The notes beneath the pieces were generated by a model that was not told where the DNA came from, did no database searches, and saw only the letters and a list, made by a program, of their open reading frames with translations. DNA of 64,000 nucleotides, taken from NCBI GenBank assembly GCA_008360975.2, contig CM039183.1, forward strand, positions 37,129,850-37,193,849. Reading direction: 5' to 3'. The translations under genes and the position numbers were made by a program. This stretch comes from Lichenostomus cassidix. Its lineage: Eukaryota > Chordata > Aves > Passeriformes > Meliphagidae. Shown here piece by piece: positions 23,301 through 34,950 of this stretch (its first letter is position 1; every line of letters begins with the position of its first letter).

Positions 23301-25620
23301 ATACAACCCACAGTGTTCAGAACATGTGCGATATTATATTATAGACATTTATGGCTGTAAGAGCAGAATTCAGCCCTGAACTAATTTACATGATTAACAT
23401 GAAGACAGAATGTCCCACTGTACTTTTATAGCACTGAAATGCAAATTTTGATTTGCATTCCAACTCACTTACTTTTCTGACTGATATCCTCCCCCTTCTT
23501 ATCCTCCTCCTGAAAAAAAAAGGAAAAAAAAAAGAAGCATTTTCATCTTTAACTTCTACCTTAAGTATCTCCTTCAGATCTGCTGCAGACTGAACCTTGA
23601 CAGTTTTCAATGAAATAGATGGCCCCTTCTGTTCCACATATCCCATAATTTATTGGCTTCTTGCACCTGTCAAATGCCACATTTCCTCCCCCTGGGAGCA
23701 TGTCCCTGCGTCAACTAACCCTTCTTTCCTTGTAACTAGAGAGAGAGAGCTACAGGTGTCAGTTAAGCCATGAATGTTTCTTTGATCTTTCCTAGATATT
23801 TTTTTAATTAGAATTTTTCTTCCTAAGGGTTGTTCCTGTGTAGCTTAACTTTCAAATAGAGCAGCATTTGTTTTGTTTTCAGCAAGCCTGGAGCCCAAAA
23901 TCTGCTGAAGTATCAGTATAAAAAATGGAAGTGACTCCCCTTATTTTGGCAGATCACTCTCCATTACACCTTATTCACAAAAAGAGTTTTGGTCTCCCTT
24001 TCATCTTGTTCAGAAACAAGATCCCTATTTATGAAAAGCCCTTCAATGAGTGATTCAAATCCACGCCTTATTTGAGAAAGCATTCAGATACTTTCCAAAA
24101 TGAAGAGTATGGAAAATATTCCCTTATTCAGAAAATACTACTTCTCTAACTGGAAAATTTAATGATAAAAAAAAAAATCACAGGTCTACTAAAGAAAAAA
24201 CAGACCCTTACTTATTTTCTGTGGAAGTGATATACCCTTTGCCAGGACAGGAACTCTTTCTAACTGATGTTCTGCACTTGAAATGGAAGATGAGAGTCTG
24301 AAGCACACATTACTGGGGAGACCATTTCCTTGTGCTATCCAAGAGGCTTGATGTAGTCACTGCTGGCTTTCTCTGCACCACTGAAATGCAAACAGTTAGG
24401 CTCATCTTCGTGTCTTCTGTCAGACACTTTAGCAGTAATAAAACCTAAAAAGCACATTTTAAAAACTAACTAAAATTCCCAGCTGGAATTTTGAACAGTT
24501 CAATCTGGGCATCTAACCTGACCACTTTCATTTTTGATTCTGACCTTCCTTTTCCCTCTGGTTCTCCCATCTTCACAAAAAGACTCTGCTGCCTGTGTGA
24601 AATGGTTGGAGAGTGTCTGTGTTTCTAAAATAATTCAGTACCTGTGAGGTTTCCAAAACCATTTCTGCATATATCTTTTTTTTTTTTATTTCTTGGTGAT
24701 GCTTTCATTTCTATGTCAGAGCATTCGTGTTGGGGCAGAGCCCAGACCATCCTGTTTCAGGCTTTTTTGTGCTGCAGTTAGCAATCCTTTTACTTCCTGC
24801 CCTGCTGAAAATGCTCCTGAACAGTACTGCAGACCCAGAACAAGCCCCCTGGGCTCCCCCAGCCCCCAGTCCCATCTCCCTTACCCACCCTGCTGCAGCC
24901 TCTGTCCTTCCATGAGCCAGGGGGATCACACAGCACCTTCTGCCGCTGCCTACAGGAGCTGTTCAAGGTGTACATATGGATGTGTGTGTGTATATGCATG
25001 CATTTATATTTTAACCTTCTGTGTCATGAATTTCTGTCTCCTTTCAGTGTGACATGATAGAATTTAGAAAATTTAGAAATTAGTTCAACTGCATTTTCCT
25101 ATACTTTAATATCTCTCATACATCAGGCAAGGTTCCTGGTAACGTATGTCTTCTCATCTCAGCCTATTGAATTATTGTCTTTAAAATATTTCTTGTAACA
25201 TCTCTTTGGAAGTACATCTTTTAAAAATGTAAGGCAGATACGTAAGATTTCTCCTATGTTTATTCAATTCTCAATCCTCCAAACACTTGAGAATTCGAAT
25301 TATTCAGCTAGGCTTAATGAGGCTGACTCGGAGTGAAGTTATGTGCATAAAAGTCAAGGATAGGAGGCCTTGATGTTATGCATTTTTAGGTGGTTATGGG
25401 GTTTTCAATATTAATGTTTATTACTGAATAGTCTGAAGGAGAACTCAGGCTGTACCTTTTCATCAGCGCTTGCTACTAGTTACCTTGCTGCAAAGGAGCT
25501 CCTTGGGGGGGGTGTCTGGAATGTGGAAGTTTGTTTGTGGAAGCACTGCCATCTGTCAGTGCAGATCTGAGGGCTTCACATCAGCCACTCCACCCTCAAA
25601 CCTTGCCAACAGCTAAAGCT
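20341..25620. other. Unique non-coding DNA
   Basis: No supported gene is present. The largest frame is 119 codons at 24693-25052, overlapped by frames on the other strand with no recognisable domain. A-rich runs occur at 23512-23536 and 24167-24177. A (GT)n-like patch lies near 24978-24995, and a run of eight G near 25505-25512. A possible remnant of an old amniote repeat at 22478-22545 is discussed as a finding. Confidence 0.5.
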
Positions 25621-25624
25621 GCAG

Positions 25625-25790
25625 ACTCCGTAGGTCTGTGACACTAAGCTCTAAGCTCTTGGATCAACGACTTTCCCTTTGCCTCCATTTCACTGTTAGT
25701 AAAATGGGAAAAACAATTTTGGATGTTCAAAATGACAAGCACGAAGCATCAGTATGCTGTACTGTGATCCCTAATACAAAACACAAAGAA
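25625..25790 (+). mobile_element. MIR/CORE-type SINE relic, plus strand
   Basis: The core 'ctttgcctccatttcactgt' followed by 'tagtaaaatgggaaaaacaa' mirrors the MIR core 'gtgcctcagtttccccatct' plus 'gtaaaatggggataacaat'. Upstream, 'gacactaagctctaagctct' may represent the decayed 'tgaccttgggcaagtcactt' part. The tRNA-derived head is not recognisable. Level of decay is similar to the other MIR-like relics in this window. Confidence 0.6.
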
Positions 25791-26370
25791 ATGGGCTAAA
25801 AAATTTGACTAGTCTAAAAGCCTGGCCATTTTCCTGTCCCATCCTTTTTGGGCTTTGAAGGTTGGTTTGAGTTTTGGTATTTTCCTTGAATTGCCTTTGA
25901 CCCTCTTTTTATGATCCAGAAGTGTGAGAATGCTGATTTGCCTGTGGCCTCAGCAATTTTGAGCAATGGGACTGTGGGAAAGACCTCTGGCCTCATGCTG
26001 GAGAACTAAAGAAGACTGCTTACCAAAGAGCTCTGGAGAAGAAATTGTTCCGATCATCTGGCAAAGATGCACATGAGTGTGGAGACTTTTTAGGGCTGGT
26101 CTGCATTAAGCATCCAGGGACTCCTCACAACCAATCTTAGAAGCTTCTCTGGGGCTTTATCCTGACCTCATCCCTGGTCCCATTCATAAGTATAGTAAGA
26201 AAAATTCCTGTTGAGTCACCCTTAGGAAATGTTCAGAAGAAAACATCTTCTTTTTTCCTAAATGTGCCCTTTGCTCTGCTAAAGGAGCTGCTGGGCAAGG
26301 CCAAGTGCCATCCTAGCTTTCCTGAGTACTAGATTTTGCTGAATGCAGCTGTGAGAGCAGAGGAGCAGGT
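25791..26370. other. Unique non-coding DNA
   Basis: No gene, repeat or RNA is recognised in this interval. Chance open frames are short. Confidence 0.55.
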
Positions 26371-26417
26371 ACCTTTTATTTTTGTAATGATTTTTATTCT
26401 GATTTTACTCAGACCTT

Positions 26418-26441
26418 CAGATATGCATATTTGCATATCTG
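26418..26441. promoter_or_regulatory. Dyad with POU octamer core
   Basis: Perfect 10-bp inverted arms, cagatatgca at 26418-26427 and tgcatatctg at 26432-26441, are separated by four bases. The right half includes a complete octamer ATTTGCAT (26429-26436) and the left half an ATGCATAT. Such paired half-sites are the kind bound by POU-domain dimers. The symmetry is seen directly; binding is inferred. Confidence 0.4.
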
Positions 26442-28583
26442 TCTTTACAATTTTGGCCTGGTTAGGGGATTTGGTCAGAACATGCTGACTGCAGGAAATG
26501 GAAGCTTTTTTCAGAAATAGCTCACTTTAATGAAGTAAATATCATGTTATACTCACTCCCACAAAATTGAGTATTTGTCCTCTACAGCATAGTTTTGGGT
26601 TTTTATGCCATGTTGCAATATTCATATTACAATTATAAAAAATGCATAACCATAGAATTGTTTTTGGAATATTCTATTTCACAGTAAAGGTATGAGATTT
26701 TTTATTTTTTATCCCCATTCTACTTGAAGGAATACTGAAAATCTGAGACTTCCTCACAAAATAGAAATTCCAAATTTTAATTAGCTTCACTAAAATAAAC
26801 ATCATTCGCACCTAGCACTATGGGATTTTGGAAATAAAGTCCCACCTGTTTCTTCAGGGCATGTTGGGGAAGAATGAGAAATGGAAGGACAGGAGAGAGA
26901 GGTATGCCTGCTGGTGATTTGAAGCATAAGCAGGACCCTCCATTCCAATTTTATCTGTAAAACCCTCCCTGGTGTGAGACAGCTGTTGCTTCTGAAGCCT
27001 TCTACATATACCTCAAAATCCCAAGGATCCTTCTTTCTTTAACCTGTATTGTATCCCCACTGCCCTTGAGATCCTATATTACAGCTGCTTTCCTCAGAAA
27101 AAATTGATAAGAATATCTGTTTTGGACCATGTCAGTGTTAGAGAATGGCTGTCAAGCATCAAGAGATGCTCTCTCTCTTCCCCTGGGGCTTTAAAGATGC
27201 TATTCTAAAATTAAAGTGTTTGGTATAGATAAGATGCTTAGGGTTATAATGAGGTCAAGAATTGCTGGCAGTTTCCAACAAGATTTTTTTTTAAAGTAAG
27301 TTCATCAGATCTCTTGCTGTGGTTATTTTCCTTTTTCAACAGATAAATATAGACAGATCAGGTAGCGAAACAGTCAGGAACAGAAAGGTTTGGAAAAATA
27401 TTTGGAAATTATTCTGATTGCATTGTCTCATTCAAGTTTCCCCATTTTATTACGCTGGCATCCTCTGCAATGCAATGTGACATGGAATATATGATGTAAT
27501 GAGATATGCCCGCCAAAATGCAATGTGCTTTGTTTTAGTCAGAATATATTAATCCACTTACTGAATAATTGACCCAAAGAGATTCTGTCAAACAGTATTA
27601 AATTATTCACTGGATTTCCAAACCAGCAGGCAGTGTCCTTTAAATATTTAAGAATAATGTCAAATAATTTTCCACACCAAAATTATTCTTTCTTTTGTGT
27701 TTGTTGAGGTTCTCTGCCGGTTCACTGTTGTTTAAGGAGGGCAGGATAATTAAATAAAAGCCAGTGTGCCCTTCTGGCGCTCTCTCACCTACCAGCACCC
27801 CAAAAGGGGAAGCTAATGCTCACCTGGTTCAGCTGTCAGACCCAGCCAGATGCCATCCCATTAGCACTTTTTACACCTCACCCAGGCATTTTAAAGGAAA
27901 CCCCAAACTCTGCACATAGGTATACATACATTTCACCATGTAGCCTGTTGCCTTGGCATTGACTTTCCCCAGAGAGGGTGCAGAACAGAGGCTGTGAAGT
28001 GTCCTGCTATTTCCTACCCTCAGGCCTCATAGTGCCTCTTGAGGTGTGCATTATAAGATAACAACCTCACCGGATCAATTTTGGTGTGGAAAATAGGTTT
28101 CTTTAAAACAGGGACACCAGTACAGCAGCATTCAAGTTCTACCAATTACAGTGTCTGACACCTTTCCCCTTGAAGGTTGCACGCTGAACGAGTGCAGGGT
28201 ATATTTCTGGCTTGTTTAAAAAGGATGAGGACAGGCATCTGATAGCTTACCTTAATTATTCCATTTCCTCCTCCCTATATACATTTCCAAAATCTAATTA
28301 TAGTGCTCATGGCCCCTGCTATCAGCCTGTACCCAGACGAATATAAAGCCACAGGAAGGACAGCTACCTCCCTTCACGCCTTCCACAACATTGCAAATCT
28401 ATTCCAGCACTCTTTTGATACTAATATTTTGATACATTCATCATTGTGTTAGCATCAGCAGTGAGCAATATTTACAGTCTATAAGCTCTTCCAGGACCAA
28501 CTGTTCCTATTACTCCTATTAAGTCCATTCAATTTTCCACCCGAAATACCACATTTATCTAGTCAGAGTTTGACATCTATTTT

Positions 28584-28602
28584 CGGGGCAGGGGGAGGGG
28601 GT
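28584..28602 (+). repeat. G-rich tract
   Basis: The run gggg-ca-ggggg-a-ggggg contains three G runs in fewer than 20 bases in an otherwise AT-rich setting. It could fold as a weak two-layer quadruplex. It lacks a fourth separate G run for a strong one. Confidence 0.5.
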
Positions 28603-28760
28603 TGCTTTTAATAACAAGTTTTATTTAATTGTATGTTTTCCTTGTCCCAAAGAATAATGTAAAGCAATCTGTTCCATATTGTCAATCAAGTAAGATGCAC
28701 TTGGCTGCATCCTCAGGTTTATTATCTAGGTCCTGATATGGGGACATTTTTCTGCATATG

Positions 28761-31700
28761 CATCTGTGTGTGTTGAGGTGGAATTGCTTATCTGTTCTGT
28801 GGCTTTATTTGGACTGGAATTTGCTGCAGTGTCCTCCCGAGTGCAGGAATATTGTCCAGGGGTGTGCTCTGTGTGCAGTCAGGGGGCAGCAGGCAGCCCT
28901 CCTAGATAAGATTGCTATTCCAAGCCACAAGTATTGTCACACTTTGCTTCTTTTAGTAAACAATCAGACTCCAAACATACTAAATATTCTTTACTTGTCA
29001 AAATAATGATTATTTTTCAACTGCTCTACCTTAAAGGCATTTTAATCTGACTTTAGGAGACAGCAAACCCTATGAATCTGCTCAGCCACATTAGAAGAAA
29101 AGTCCAAATGGAACAAAAATATATAGAAAAATCTTCTTTTCTTCTTCTTCTTTTTACTTAAGGGACAAGGGAGAAAATTATAGCAGTATTGAAAATAAAT
29201 TTTGCACCTCCTGCAAAGACTTACATAGGCCTCTGAAATTAAAATACCAAGGTTGCCACAGACATCACGGACTTCAATGTTCTGGCACTTTGGAACAGCA
29301 ACAGCAAACCAAGACTTGGCCAAAGAATGATCTGTTCCCTTATTTTGCCTGATGGACACATGGACTCCCCTGCTCTAATCCCTCCTCACTGCACAGTGAA
29401 ATTTACCCCCAGAGTAAGAGTTTGTGCGAGACTTCTTTTGGTATAAAACTGACACCTTTTCTAGTAATTCCTGTGTGCAAAAACACCAGGGTTTGTGCAT
29501 GTCCAAGGTTGTGTTAGCAGTCACTGCACGCAGCAGAGATGATGGATAGACATAATTGGGAAGGAAGTCACTGTTTTATGAGAAATTCTGCATTACATTC
29601 TGCTAAATGGAATAGGAACAAACAAACCCATAGCAATTTCCAGGAATAAGAAAAGAAAATTTAGGTCATACCAAAGGCTTAAGAGAATCAAAATCTTTGA
29701 TTCTAGTTCCAACCTTCGAAAAATTCTGTATAATAAATGTACACATATAAAGGAATTAAGAGCCATAAATGGAAACAGAATATATAAATCTTTTTTAGAA
29801 ATGCTAGAGCACTCTGATCTTCATTGTATGATTAATCTCTCTGTGCTCCAGGTTTCACTTTTTGCAACCTTTTCCCTTGTTGGTTTATGATATCTCAGGT
29901 GGGTCAAGCCCAGATTTTGCCCCCGGCATGCTGCTCATACTGTGCCTATTGAACAGGGCAGCACAGAGTTATGGCAATCATTGCTGTTGTGAGAAGTAAT
30001 TCCACAAGGAGCACCCACCACTATGGAAGATCAAGCAGCCAGAAGAGAAGGAGGTGACAGTGTCCCAGTGATTTGCCCCAAGGAATATACCTTCCTGTAG
30101 GATCTTGTCAGGGTGGAAGCTCTCCTACTGACACAGCAAAGAGAAAAGGAACAGTAGGCCTGGTGAAGCTCTGGATATGGTTCCACGTACTGTTCCTTTG
30201 AGCAGAGGATCATAGGTACTGTGCAGACACCCTGCCCCTCCAATGGAATGAAAGAATTTTTCCTCTTCAGCACTGAGGGAGGGCCCTGGGGCTAACAGAC
30301 ACTATAGCCCTGCCTTGGTGGGGTTCTTACGAGTGTGATTCTGTCTTTGAATGCAGAGAGGTGGAATGCTTTCCCCAGATGTGCAGCTAATGGCTGTTGG
30401 GGCTAGGGTAAAAACCTTACCCTTCAATTTCCAATCCAAAGCAACAAAGCTCATTTTCTTCCTATTCCAGTCAATGTGGCAGTGTCTGTGGTGCGCTGTT
30501 CTGCCGGTGACATTCCCTCTGCTAACGGATGGTACTGTATAGCTTACACAAAGCCAATGAAATGAGTTTGGAAGGCTTGCTTTGCCTTGGCTGCAGTGCC
30601 AGAAGGATGCTGACATGTTGCTGACTGTGTGCAGTCCTGCAAACTAAGCTTTTTGAGATAAAGGCTGCCAAAGCCTTACAGCAAAGCATCTTAAACCTCA
30701 GGTGCTGCGGCATTGTCAGGCAGGGCAGTGATGTGCTGGGATGTGCTGTGTGCATGTGTGCTGGGGGCTAACACCAGTGTGAAGCAAACGTCTTTTGAAG
30801 GAATTGGTGCCAGAGGGGACATGCACAGCATCCCGAGGCAGCCTCAGCAAGACATGCGACTGATTAGATATTGAGGTCAGGTGCTGAGATATCAAGGTCA
30901 TGCCACATCCTGCTTTCCTCATCCAGCTGGGCCCTGATAAAATAGCAGCTGGTAAGACCACCAATCAGATAAGGTGGCAATTTTCAACAGTCTCAAATTA
31001 TTGTTTCAGCCAGGGAGGTCCAGATAAGATCAATCAGATGCTGGAATGATTTAGCCATTCCTGATTTCTTCCCCACCCCCTTTTTTCCTATTCTTCTTTT
31101 TGAAGACAGACAGGCTTGTGAATGTGAGCACAGGGAGAACTCACAGAGTACCTCACCATCCTCAGAACAAAATGTGAGGGTTGATTTATGGGATGGATTA
31201 CTTGGAAATGGTAATTCCTTGCTCTTTATGATGTTTTGTCGGAAGGTGCAGTACCCTCCAGTCAGAGCAGCAGGATTGCACTGTGGTTTTTACAAAAGGG
31301 GTGAGAGAAGGGGGGTGAGTACAGAAGCTCCTCTAACACAGCAGTTAATAAGACACCAGCACATTAATCATGTGACAGCTATTGAATCTAACAGGGCAAG
31401 ACAACAGTTTTTAAAAAGAGCCAGTTAAGTTACTACCTGGTAGAAAAAGGCTGACTGAATGCCACAGGTTTTATGCCACTATTTGCAATTAAAGTTATTT
31501 TTTATCCCTTCTTTTTTTTTTTTTCCTGGTTTGAAAGTTTTAAAATGCCTTTTTAGACCTGTAAGAAAATAAGAGATAAATCATGCAGGGCTGTAACAGA
31601 GGGCTACACAGTCCTTTCCCCCTCAACCTGCCATGCCCTGGGCTATACCTCCGGTGTTTACTGTGGTCCCTCCCCTGAGCTGTACCACAAGGGCTCAACA

Positions 31701-32238
31701 CAGGTGAAAGGCTCCTGAGGGTCATGGCACAGAAGTGAGGCTCCAATGCTGTGATACAGCCAGGACAAACTCCTGATTAAAATAGACATTGCTATCAACT
31801 GCAGCCTAGAGATGTGGCTCCCTTCTTTCATGTGACTCTCCAGGCAGCTTTATCCTACCAGACCATTTACACCTCGGCCTCTTTTATGACCTCCTGCCTG
31901 ACTAGAAGTGGCAAAGGGGAGGAAGAACTGGCCTAATTTTGGTGCACAGCTACAGATAAGGTCATACCTCCTTGGTGTCCTTTATTTAAAAGAGCTTCAG
32001 TCACTTTAATCCTGTGGTTACTGATGTTATAGTGTAACTTACTTTTCATTGCTAAACACTGTTTGTTTTCAGAAACACACTAAACTAAAGGAAGAAAACA
32101 TTACTAAATGAACCATTCACATGATTTTGTAGGCTTTCAGCATGTGCACGTGCCCTTCATTTTGAGCCTTGGTCAAACTGCTTGCCATGACAAACTGGGA
32201 GCACTGGGCAAGACCAAAACAGACAGAGTAGTCATGAA
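28761..32238. other. Unique non-coding DNA
   Basis: The largest frames are 104-105 codons (30302-30616 and 29042-29359, both minus) and match nothing recognised. Pyrimidine runs lie at 29132-29156 and 31509-31526 (T run). No transposon was recognised. Confidence 0.55.
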
Positions 32239-32239
32239 C

Positions 32240-32345
32240 AGAGTCATAGAATTGTCAAGTTTGGAAAAGACCTTTAAGATAATCTAGTCCAATTGTCAAC
32301 CCAGAACTATCACCCTGTTCATGATTAAACTCCATCACTTCTCTT
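32240..32345 (-). mobile_element. CR1 LINE 3' end, minus strand
   Basis: The sequence begins 'agagtcatagaattgtcaag', continues 'ttggaaaagacctttaagat' and 'aatctagtcca', and then 'caacccagaactatcaccct'. This is the inverted 3' untranslated end of an avian CR1, of the subfamily whose tail reads 'ttggaaaagacctttaagatcatc...agtccaa'. It differs from the 10.2 kb copy, which has a 'ggacctta...ctccagccccccatgcc' tail, so the two belong to different subfamilies. The element is severely 5' truncated and its right border is approximate. Confidence 0.8.
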
Positions 32346-33171
32346 GGCAGTCTGACTAGGTGAAGTTTTGTCTTGCTTCCCATATGACAAATATAGATTT
32401 CCAGGGACATGCCTCTTGGCCACTACTGTATGATGAAATGGGCCTTAAAGTAGGATGCAAACAGATGTCACCACTGTAAATGAATCATAAGAATTGCCTT
32501 ACCAGAGGACATATCATGTCCATCTTGCTCATTAATCAGTCCCTGACAGGGATCAAAGCCTGATGTTTCAAGGGAAGATAAAAAAATAATTGTAATAAAC
32601 AGAGCAAAAATGCAAGTTGCTTCAAGCCAGTGCTATGGGAAGAAAATGTTTTCTTGACTCTGGACTAGTCATTAGCAAATGCCGAGCAACAAAAGGTGAA
32701 TAGGTGGTTCTGCTGCTGAGAATTGTAAAATGGAGTTTCATGGTCTGTGCTGGCAGTGGCTACAGTAAGTGCAGCTTCCAGGTGTGGCTGTGTTTGTAAG
32801 ATGAAGTCCATACATCCTGGGAGTAGATCATTTAGGTAAGACACCTGTCTTGCCTGAGAATCACTAGTAAGGCTTGTGAGGAGCTTCCTTTCTTTCAGTG
32901 AATACAATGACTAATGCAACTCATTACAGCTTTTCCTGGCTGCTGCATGGGAAATTTGCTTCACTGGACTCAAGGAAACCACAGTCATTCTCAGAAGCTG
33001 AACACCTGATCCACAGTTTTCAGATGTGGTTTAGTTTTGTTTTGCCTTTTAAAGGTCGCAAATTGCATTTAGAGGTCTTTGTGTTTCGTTTTATGCACTT
33101 GAGAAGACATTTGACAGTAACATTGCTGAAAAATGTCTGCATGGGTTTCCTGATGCTAATCAGATAAATCC

Positions 33172-33199
33172 CTTTTCTTTCTTTTTTTTTTTTTTTTTT
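33172..33199 (+). repeat. Poly(T) tract
   Basis: The tract 'ttttctttc' plus eighteen consecutive T is followed by 'aaac'. No recognisable retrotransposed sequence adjoins it, so it is scored as simple low complexity. Confidence 0.8.
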
Positions 33200-34132
33200 A
33201 AACATAATTTTTGAGCTAAGAGTTGAGCTGAGTCTAGGAAAGATGTGCCTTAGAAATTCTCCAGAAGTTCTGATATATTTTTCTGAAAAATAACCTTAAA
33301 TTTATCTTATGGTTCCCAGCTGTTTGCTCTCTGCAATTTCTCCCCACATCATAGCATTAGGATATACTGCAGGTTACAAGGTAACCGAGGGAGATGCCTG
33401 AGCTAGTTCTAACTGAGTGGGAGTTTGAAATAATGCTGCTGCAGACATATTTCTTCTGGTATCTAAGCCAGTTTAGAGGTGTTGGCTATCTCTACTTCAC
33501 ACGGCCGTCTGGGATGTAGATATATGTTTCCAATCCTTAGTCAATTAACAGAAAATATTGACAAACACTCGCACACTTTAATATTTGTTTCTCAGTGAAA
33601 AATCCTTCCCTGAGTACGTTATGGTGTAATCTCACTTGTAGCTGACTAAATACAAATATAATTCATGCAGTCATGTTTGCCACCCACCTCTGTCTCTGCG
33701 GAGCTCTGTGGGCAAATCCAGGGACACACCAGTTCACAAGAGCAGTGTGGTTGACTGAAGCTGCTGCTGCTGGTGGCCAAAGGAAAATATTTGCCCCATT
33801 GAACTCACTGGCAAAACTCTTGTTGATTATTTGTGGGACCAAAATATGCACTGCAGCAAACACTCAGAGCACATAAAGAACAAGACCGCCTATTTTTTCT
33901 CACAGAAACCACTGAGCTGGCAGCTGGACTGTCACTTTGAGCATCAGTGCTAAACAAATCACCTCCCTGTGTCATCTTCTCACTCTAGAGGAACACTCAT
34001 CTTTTTTCACTGTCTTGTTCTAGCATATGACATAATTACCAGTATTAAGGTAGGCTTTGTTTCTTTTTCTCCACACTTGGCACTTGGATTACATTTGCTT
34101 TTAGATGTTTGGGGATTTTTTCCCAACAAAAT

Positions 34133-34162
34133 ACAGGGAAACAGGGAAACACAGGGAAGCAG
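34133..34162 (+). repeat. Short tandem acagggaa repeat
   Basis: Three consecutive units based on 'acagggaa' (with variants acagggaaac and acagggaagc). It is a small minisatellite-like duplication without known function. Confidence 0.7.
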
Positions 34163-34886
34163 GATGTTGTTTTACAATTGCCAGAACACAGATAACTTGA
34201 AGAGTTTAAGCCCACCTAACTCCCACCCATTCTGTCTGCATCTCATCTAGAATCCCTGTCTACAGTCCAGCACTGACTTCCTAAGAGTCCTTTCCCTGAA
34301 GACACTTGCAAGTGTTAGATAATTTCCTAATTAGCCAGAATGCACTACGATGGCTCTGTTTTAGTTATATTTAGATAAAATAGCGTATCTATTCTTGGAA
34401 GCAGATGCTCTGGGGCACTTTTCTGTGAGCCAGAGCGTGGGGTAGTGAAAGCAGAGATGGACAGCCAGGCAGCTCACTTCCACCTCCTTCCCCAGGGGTG
34501 TCTGTGAAGTTTCCTGAAGCACTGTGCTGTGACACTGGGCAGGAAGGCAAGGCCCACTGCTTCAGGACTGAACCTAAAAGGCCAGCAGGCACATACTAGC
34601 TCCTGCTGCTTCAGTTGCTTCTGTTTTGCAGAGGAATATTTGTGGCTTAGACCTCAGCAACATCTAGAATCCTCTGTGGTCAGTGGAGACTGAAGGGGTG
34701 ATTAAGCCATACAGACAGATCACCCTCACCTGAGAAGGTATCTAATTATTTGTACTTACTAGAAAATGTAGGAGTCATCTGACATCAGAAACCTAAAATT
34801 TTTGGAGGCAGCACCTAAACAGGACACTCAGAGTAGATGGACTGGGTTCCACTTTTGGTTAGTAGGCTGACAAATGGTCTATAAAG

Positions 34887-34950
34887 AACTACTACTACTA
34901 CTACAACTAGATAATACTAGATAATAATAATAAAATAAAAATTAGAGAAG
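34887..34950 (+). repeat. Compound (ACT)n / (AAT)n microsatellite
   Basis: Five to six ACT units at 34888-34904 are followed by 'aactagataatactagataa' and an (ATA)n stretch that grades into 'aaataaaaatt'. The change of unit suggests stepwise microsatellite evolution. No coding significance. Confidence 0.8.

Larger units (their letters stand above)
26371..28760. other. AT-rich block with regulatory-element texture
   Basis: There is no open frame above 60 codons in about 2.4 kb, no recognised transposon and few simple repeats. Homeodomain and POU-type cores (ATTA, ATTTGCAT, ATGCAAT) are dense. The section from about 27420 to 27760 repeats 'gcaatgcaatgtg' and 'aaaatgcaatgtgc' and holds several 'aataatt/aattatt' cores. 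Together these resemble clusters of conserved non-coding elements that surround developmental genes. That is an inference; I cannot name the target gene. Confidence 0.35.

Noticed and set aside
24978..25000. Z-DNA forming (GT)n microsatellite
   Set aside because: Too short and interrupted to be notable.
25505..25512. G-quadruplex at a run of eight G
   Set aside because: Only one long G run is present nearby; four separate runs are needed.
33172..33199. Poly(T) run as the tail of a minus-strand retrocopy
   Set aside because: No homologous body was recognised to the right of it and no duplication of flanking bases was seen.
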